25,882 nucleotides of DNA from Schlegelella_A sp035493195. Lineage in GTDB: Bacteria; Pseudomonadota; Gammaproteobacteria; Burkholderiales; Burkholderiaceae_C. Positions 23,181 through 25,882 of the stretch are shown here, piece by piece; the stretch's first letter is position 1; each line of letters starts with the position of its first letter. The translations under genes were made by a program, and so were the position numbers. Under the pieces are notes generated by a model. That model saw only the letters and a list, made by a program, of their open reading frames with translations. It did no database searches and was not told where the DNA came from. The stretch covers positions 1-25,882 of the forward strand of contig DATJIM010000119.1 in assembly GCA_035493195.1 (NCBI GenBank), given 5' to 3'.

Positions 23181-25592
23181 TCAGTCGACCGGCGTCAGCT
23201 TCGCGATCCCGAGCGCGAGCCACTTCAGGCCGTGGCGGCCGAAGTTGACCTGCGCGCGCGCGTCGTCGCCGCCGCCTTCGATGGTGACGACGACGCCTTC
23301 GCCGAACTTGGTGTGGAAGACGCCCTGCCCGGGCCTCAGCCCGTGCGACGACCGCGGCGGCGAAGCCGGCGCGCTCGCGCTGCGCGCGTCGCTGCGGCCG
23401 GTGCCGACGATCGAGTGCAGTCCCGACCCGCGTGCCCATGCCGCGTGGTACTCGCGCGCGAAGCCCGAGCCGAACGACTGGTTGCGCGGCGTGATCCAGC
23501 GCAGCGCCGACTCGGGCAGCTCGTCGAAGAAGCGGCTCTTGACGTTGTAGCGCGTCTGCCCGTGCAGCATGCGCGTCTGCGAGAAGCTGAGGTAGAGACG
23601 CTTCCTGGCGCGCGTGATCGCGACGTACATCAGGCGCCGCTCCTCCTCGAGGCCGTCGAGGTCGCTCGCCGAGTTCTCGTGCGGAAACAGGCCCTCCTCG
23701 AGACCGGAAATGAAGACGCAGTCGAACTCGAGGCCCTTCGCCGAGTGGATCGTCATCAGCTGGACGGCGTCGTCGCCCGCTTGCGCCTGGTTGTCGCCAG
23801 CCTCGAGCGACGCGTGCGTCAAGAAGGCTTCCAGCGGTGACATGGTTTCACCCGTCGCCGCATCGGCGGTGGCCGACGGGCCCGTGGCGATTCGCTCGCC
23901 GGTTTCGATCACTTCGGCGCCGGGCACGTTGAACTCGGCCTTGCCTGCCTCGCCGCGATAGATGCCGCCCGCGCCGCCGCCGCGCTCGTCGATCGGCAGC
24001 GCGACCGCGTCCTTGCCGAAGCCCTCCTGCGTCACGAACGACTCGGCGGCGTTGACGAGCTCCTCGAGGTTCTCGAGCCGCTCCTGGCCGTCGCGCTCGT
24101 GCTTGTAGAAGTCGACGAGGCCCGACGACTCGAGCATGTGGACGATGATCTCGCGCAGCGTCTGACCGCGCGTCGCGGTGCGCATCGCGTCGATCCGCGC
24201 CGTGAAGGCGGCGAGGTTGGCGCCGCCCTTGCCGCCGAGCATGCCGATGCTCTGCCAGAGGCTGCGGCCGCTGGCGCGCGCGGCGTCCTGCAGCTGCTCG
24301 ATCGTGCGCGCGCCGATGCCGCGCGCCGGGAAGTTGACGACGCGCAGGAAGCTGGTGTCGTCGTTCGCGTTCTCGATCAGTCGCAGGTACGCGAGCGCGT
24401 GCTTGACCTCGGCGCGCTCGAAGAATCGCAGCCCGCCGTAGACCTTGTACGGGATGTGCGCGTTGAAGAGCGCGCTCTCCATGACCCGGCTCTGCGCGTT
24501 GCTGCGGTAGAGCAGCGCGATCTCGCGGCGCGCCGTTCCCTCGCGGTGCAGCGCCTGCGCCTCCTCGACGAACCACTGCGCCTCGGCGTAGTCGCTCGGC
24601 GCCTCGTGGACGCGCACCGGCTCGCCCGGCCCTGCCTCGGTGCGCAGGTTCTTGCCGAGGCGGCGCGAGTTGCGCGAGATCAGCTCGTTGGCGGCGTCGA
24701 GGATGTTGCCGTACGAGCGGTAGTTGCGCTCCAGCTTGACGACGGTCCGCACCTGGTACTCGCGCTCGAACAGCGCCATGTTGCCGACCTGCGCGCCGCG
24801 AAACGCGTAGATGCTCTGGTCGTCGTCGCCGACGCAGAAGAGCGCCGCGCCGTGCTCGGGCGGCCCGGCGAACATCTTCAGCCACGCGTACTGCAGCCGG
24901 TTGGTGTCCTGGAACTCGTCGACGAGGATGTGGCGGAAGCGCCGCTGGTAGTGCTCGCGAAGCGGCGCGTTGTCGCGCATCAGCTCGTAGACGCGCAGCA
25001 TCAGCTCGGCGAAGTCGACCACGCCTTCGCGCTGGCACTGCGCGTCGTACGCCTCGTAGACGCGGACGAGGACGCGGCTCTGCTCGTCGCGCACCTCGAT
25101 GTCCTTCGGCCGCATGCCGTCGTCCTTGGCGGCGGCGATCGACCACGCGAGCTGCTTGGGCTGATGGCGCTCCTCGTCGAGGTTCATCGCCTTGACGACG
25201 CGCTTGACCGCCGCCACCTGGTCGCTCGCGTCGAGGATCTGGAAGCCCTGCGGCAGCCCGGCGATCTTCCAGTGCGCGCGCAGGAACCGGTTGCACAGGC
25301 CGTGGAAGGTGCCGACCCACATCCCGCGCACGGGAATCGCGAGCATCGCGTCGAGCCGCGTCAGCATCTCCTTCGCGGCCTTGTTGGTGAAGGTCACCGC
25401 GAGGACGCCGCCGGGCGAGAGCTGGCCGGTCTGGATCAGCCATGCGATGCGCGTCGTCAGCACGCGTGTCTTGCCCGAGCCGGCGCCGGCGAGGATCAGC
25501 GCCGGCTCGGCGGGAAGCGTGACGGCGGCGAGCTGTTCTGGGTTGAGACCATCGAGAAGACGGGACGGTGCGAGTTCGCGTGCGGGAAGCAT
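23181..25592 (-). CDS. uvrD: UvrD/PcrA-type ATP-dependent DNA helicase II
   Basis: An 803-residue superfamily 1A helicase with every motif in order: Walker A GAGSGKT (36-42), Ia AVTFTNKAAKEM, II LVDEFQDTN (Asp225, Glu226), III VGDDDQSIYAFRGA, IV LERNYRS, V LMTIHSAKGLEFDCVFISGLEEGLFP and VI EEERRLMYVAITRARKRL. The extreme C-terminus (FHTKFGEGVVVTIEGGG...VNFGRHGLKWLAL) is the Tudor-like tail of UvrD/PcrA, which binds RNA polymerase, and sets it apart from Rep. It unwinds DNA 3' to 5' in mismatch and nucleotide-excision repair. About 59 low-complexity, Gly/Ala/Thr-rich residues (525-583) sit in the 2B region before MSPLEAFLTHASLEAGDNQA. The ATG at 25592 gives MLPARELAPSRLLDGLNPEQ, the family start; 48 codons of open frame upstream are not conserved-looking. 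Confidence 0.95.
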   Translation of the reverse strand: MLPARELAPSRLLDGLNPEQLAAVTLPAEPALILAGAGSGKTRVLTTRIAWLIQTGQLSPGGVLAVTFTNKAAKEMLTRLDAMLAIPVRGMWVGTFHGLCNRFLRAHWKIAGLPQGFQILDASDQVAAVKRVVKAMNLDEERHQPKQLAWSIAAAKDDGMRPKDIEVRDEQSRVLVRVYEAYDAQCQREGVVDFAELMLRVYELMRDNAPLREHYQRRFRHILVDEFQDTNRLQYAWLKMFAGPPEHGAALFCVGDDDQSIYAFRGAQVGNMALFEREYQVRTVVKLERNYRSYGNILDAANELISRNSRRLGKNLRTEAGPGEPVRVHEAPSDYAEAQWFVEEAQALHREGTARREIALLYRSNAQSRVMESALFNAHIPYKVYGGLRFFERAEVKHALAYLRLIENANDDTSFLRVVNFPARGIGARTIEQLQDAARASGRSLWQSIGMLGGKGGANLAAFTARIDAMRTATRGQTLREIIVHMLESSGLVDFYKHERDGQERLENLEELVNAAESFVTQEGFGKDAVALPIDERGGGAGGIYRGEAGKAEFNVPGAEVIETGERIATGPSATADAATGETMSPLEAFLTHASLEAGDNQAQAGDDAVQLMTIHSAKGLEFDCVFISGLEEGLFPHENSASDLDGLEEERRLMYVAITRARKRLYLSFSQTRMLHGQTRYNVKSRFFDELPESALRWITPRNQSFGSGFAREYHAAWARGSGLHSIVGTGRSDARSASAPASPPRSSHGLRPGQGVFHTKFGEGVVVTIEGGGDDARAQVNFGRHGLKWLALGIAKLTPVD

Positions 25593-25638
25593 CCCGACAT
25601 TGTCCCTGCCCGCGCGCACGCGGGCGGCGGGCAGCCGA

Positions 25639-25695
25639 TTTCCTCCATGTCCCCCGGGCCTGGCCTGAACGGCCGGCCCTCCTCCTCTACTTCCG
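25639..25695 (+). repeat. Inverted repeat A, left arm (57 bp)
   Basis: Positions 25639-25695 match the reverse complement of 25797-25853 at 54 of 57 bases; the core 25645-25695 matches at 49 of 51. The arm contains its own REP-like hairpin: 25656-25665 pairs with 25671-25679 with a single bulged T and a TGAAC loop. It lies upstream of uvrD, in the promoter side of that gene, and codes for nothing recognisable. Confidence 0.85.
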
Positions 25696-25767
25696 GAAAT
25701 CGGCCGCCCGCCACCCGCGTGCGAACCGCGCCGCACGTTCGCGCCTGCGCACGTGCCGCTCGCTGCA

Positions 25768-25797
25768 GGATCGGGAGGGCAGGGGGCCCTGCTTTGC
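25768..25797 (+). repeat. Inverted repeat B, left arm (30 bp)
   Basis: Positions 25768-25797 match the reverse complement of 25849-25878 at 29 of 30 bases. The arm contains a GGGCCC-centred near-palindrome (25779-25792). It abuts repeat A' directly, sharing base 25797. Confidence 0.85.
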
Positions 25798-25853
25798 GGA
25801 AGTAAAGGAGGAGGGCCGGCCGTTCAGGCCAGGGCCGGGGGACATGGAGCAAA
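25797..25853 (-). repeat. Inverted repeat A', right arm (57 bp)
   Basis: Reverse-complement copy of 25639-25695 (54/57). It fills the space between the two B arms exactly, so B-A'-B' reads as a core of about 51 bp with 30-bp terminal inverted repeats, like a very small MITE. Confidence 0.85.
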
Positions 25854-25878
25854 GCAGGGCCCCCTGTCCTCCCGATCC
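25849..25878 (-). repeat. Inverted repeat B', right arm (30 bp)
   Basis: Reverse-complement copy of 25768-25797 (29/30). It overlaps the end of A' by 5 bases (gcaaa) and lies four bases from the window end. Read on the minus strand, 25880 down to 25797 forms one uninterrupted B-A unit of about 84 bp. The rest of the gap 25593-25882 holds the uvrD upstream region and no gene. Confidence 0.85.
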
Positions 25879-25882
25879 CGTG

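Noticed and set aside
25593..25882. Coding sequence upstream of uvrD (frames open across the repeats)
   Set aside because: The open frames follow the palindromic repeats, appear on both strands and have no protein-like pattern or ribosome site.
1..25882. CRISPR array, tRNA or rRNA genes, prophage or IS transposase
   Set aside because: No regularly spaced direct repeats, no cloverleaf-like segment with TTCRA, and no transposase or integrase motifs were found on either strand by eye.

Overview
This is a very GC-rich, gene-dense bacterial chromosomal segment. Overlapping ATGA stop/start junctions and the strand-wise gene blocks are typical of a Burkholderiales-like betaproteobacterium. The main taxonomic clue is the set of neighbours around polA: polA diverges from a DUF2782 gene, which is followed by a fructosamine-kinase-like homoserine kinase (thrB) and a BPSS1780-family membrane protein. 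I know this neighbourhood from Burkholderiales. The species cannot be named from the sequence. No rRNA, tRNA, CRISPR array, phage or IS transposase was seen.

Layout. 1-318 (-) is the N-terminal part of polyphosphate kinase ppk1, cut by the window edge. 404-5081 (-) is a complete branched-chain amino acid type ABC importer, transcribed livG-livF-livH-livM-livK and closed by a 12-bp perfect hairpin. 5232-8003 (-) is DNA polymerase I. 8068-11018 (+) holds DUF2782, thrB, a BPSS1780-type membrane protein and a short-chain dehydrogenase. 11033-13262 (+) holds a solitary ParA/MinD-like ATPase overlapping a Tat-exported PhoD-type phosphatase. 13276-13902 (-) is a lipoprotein of unknown role.

14066-21455 (+) is the most coherent uncharacterised block. 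It has eight tightly packed genes: RDD, RDD, SpoIIM-like, multi-pass membrane protein, DUF4129, DUF4350, MoxR AAA+ ATPase and DUF58. Six of the seven internal junctions are 0-20 nt apart or overlap by a few bases. The proteins look like one membrane-associated MoxR/DUF58 machine whose client is unknown. 21572-23161 (+) is an S53 (kumamolisin-like) serine-carboxyl peptidase, and 23181-25592 (-) is a UvrD/PcrA-type helicase.

The last ~250 bases, upstream of uvrD, hold two interlocked inverted repeats in the order A-B-A'-B'. They look like pieces of a mobile palindromic (REP/MITE-like) element. This is the most unusual non-coding structure in the window. Gaps between genes are otherwise short (none exceeds 300 nt).
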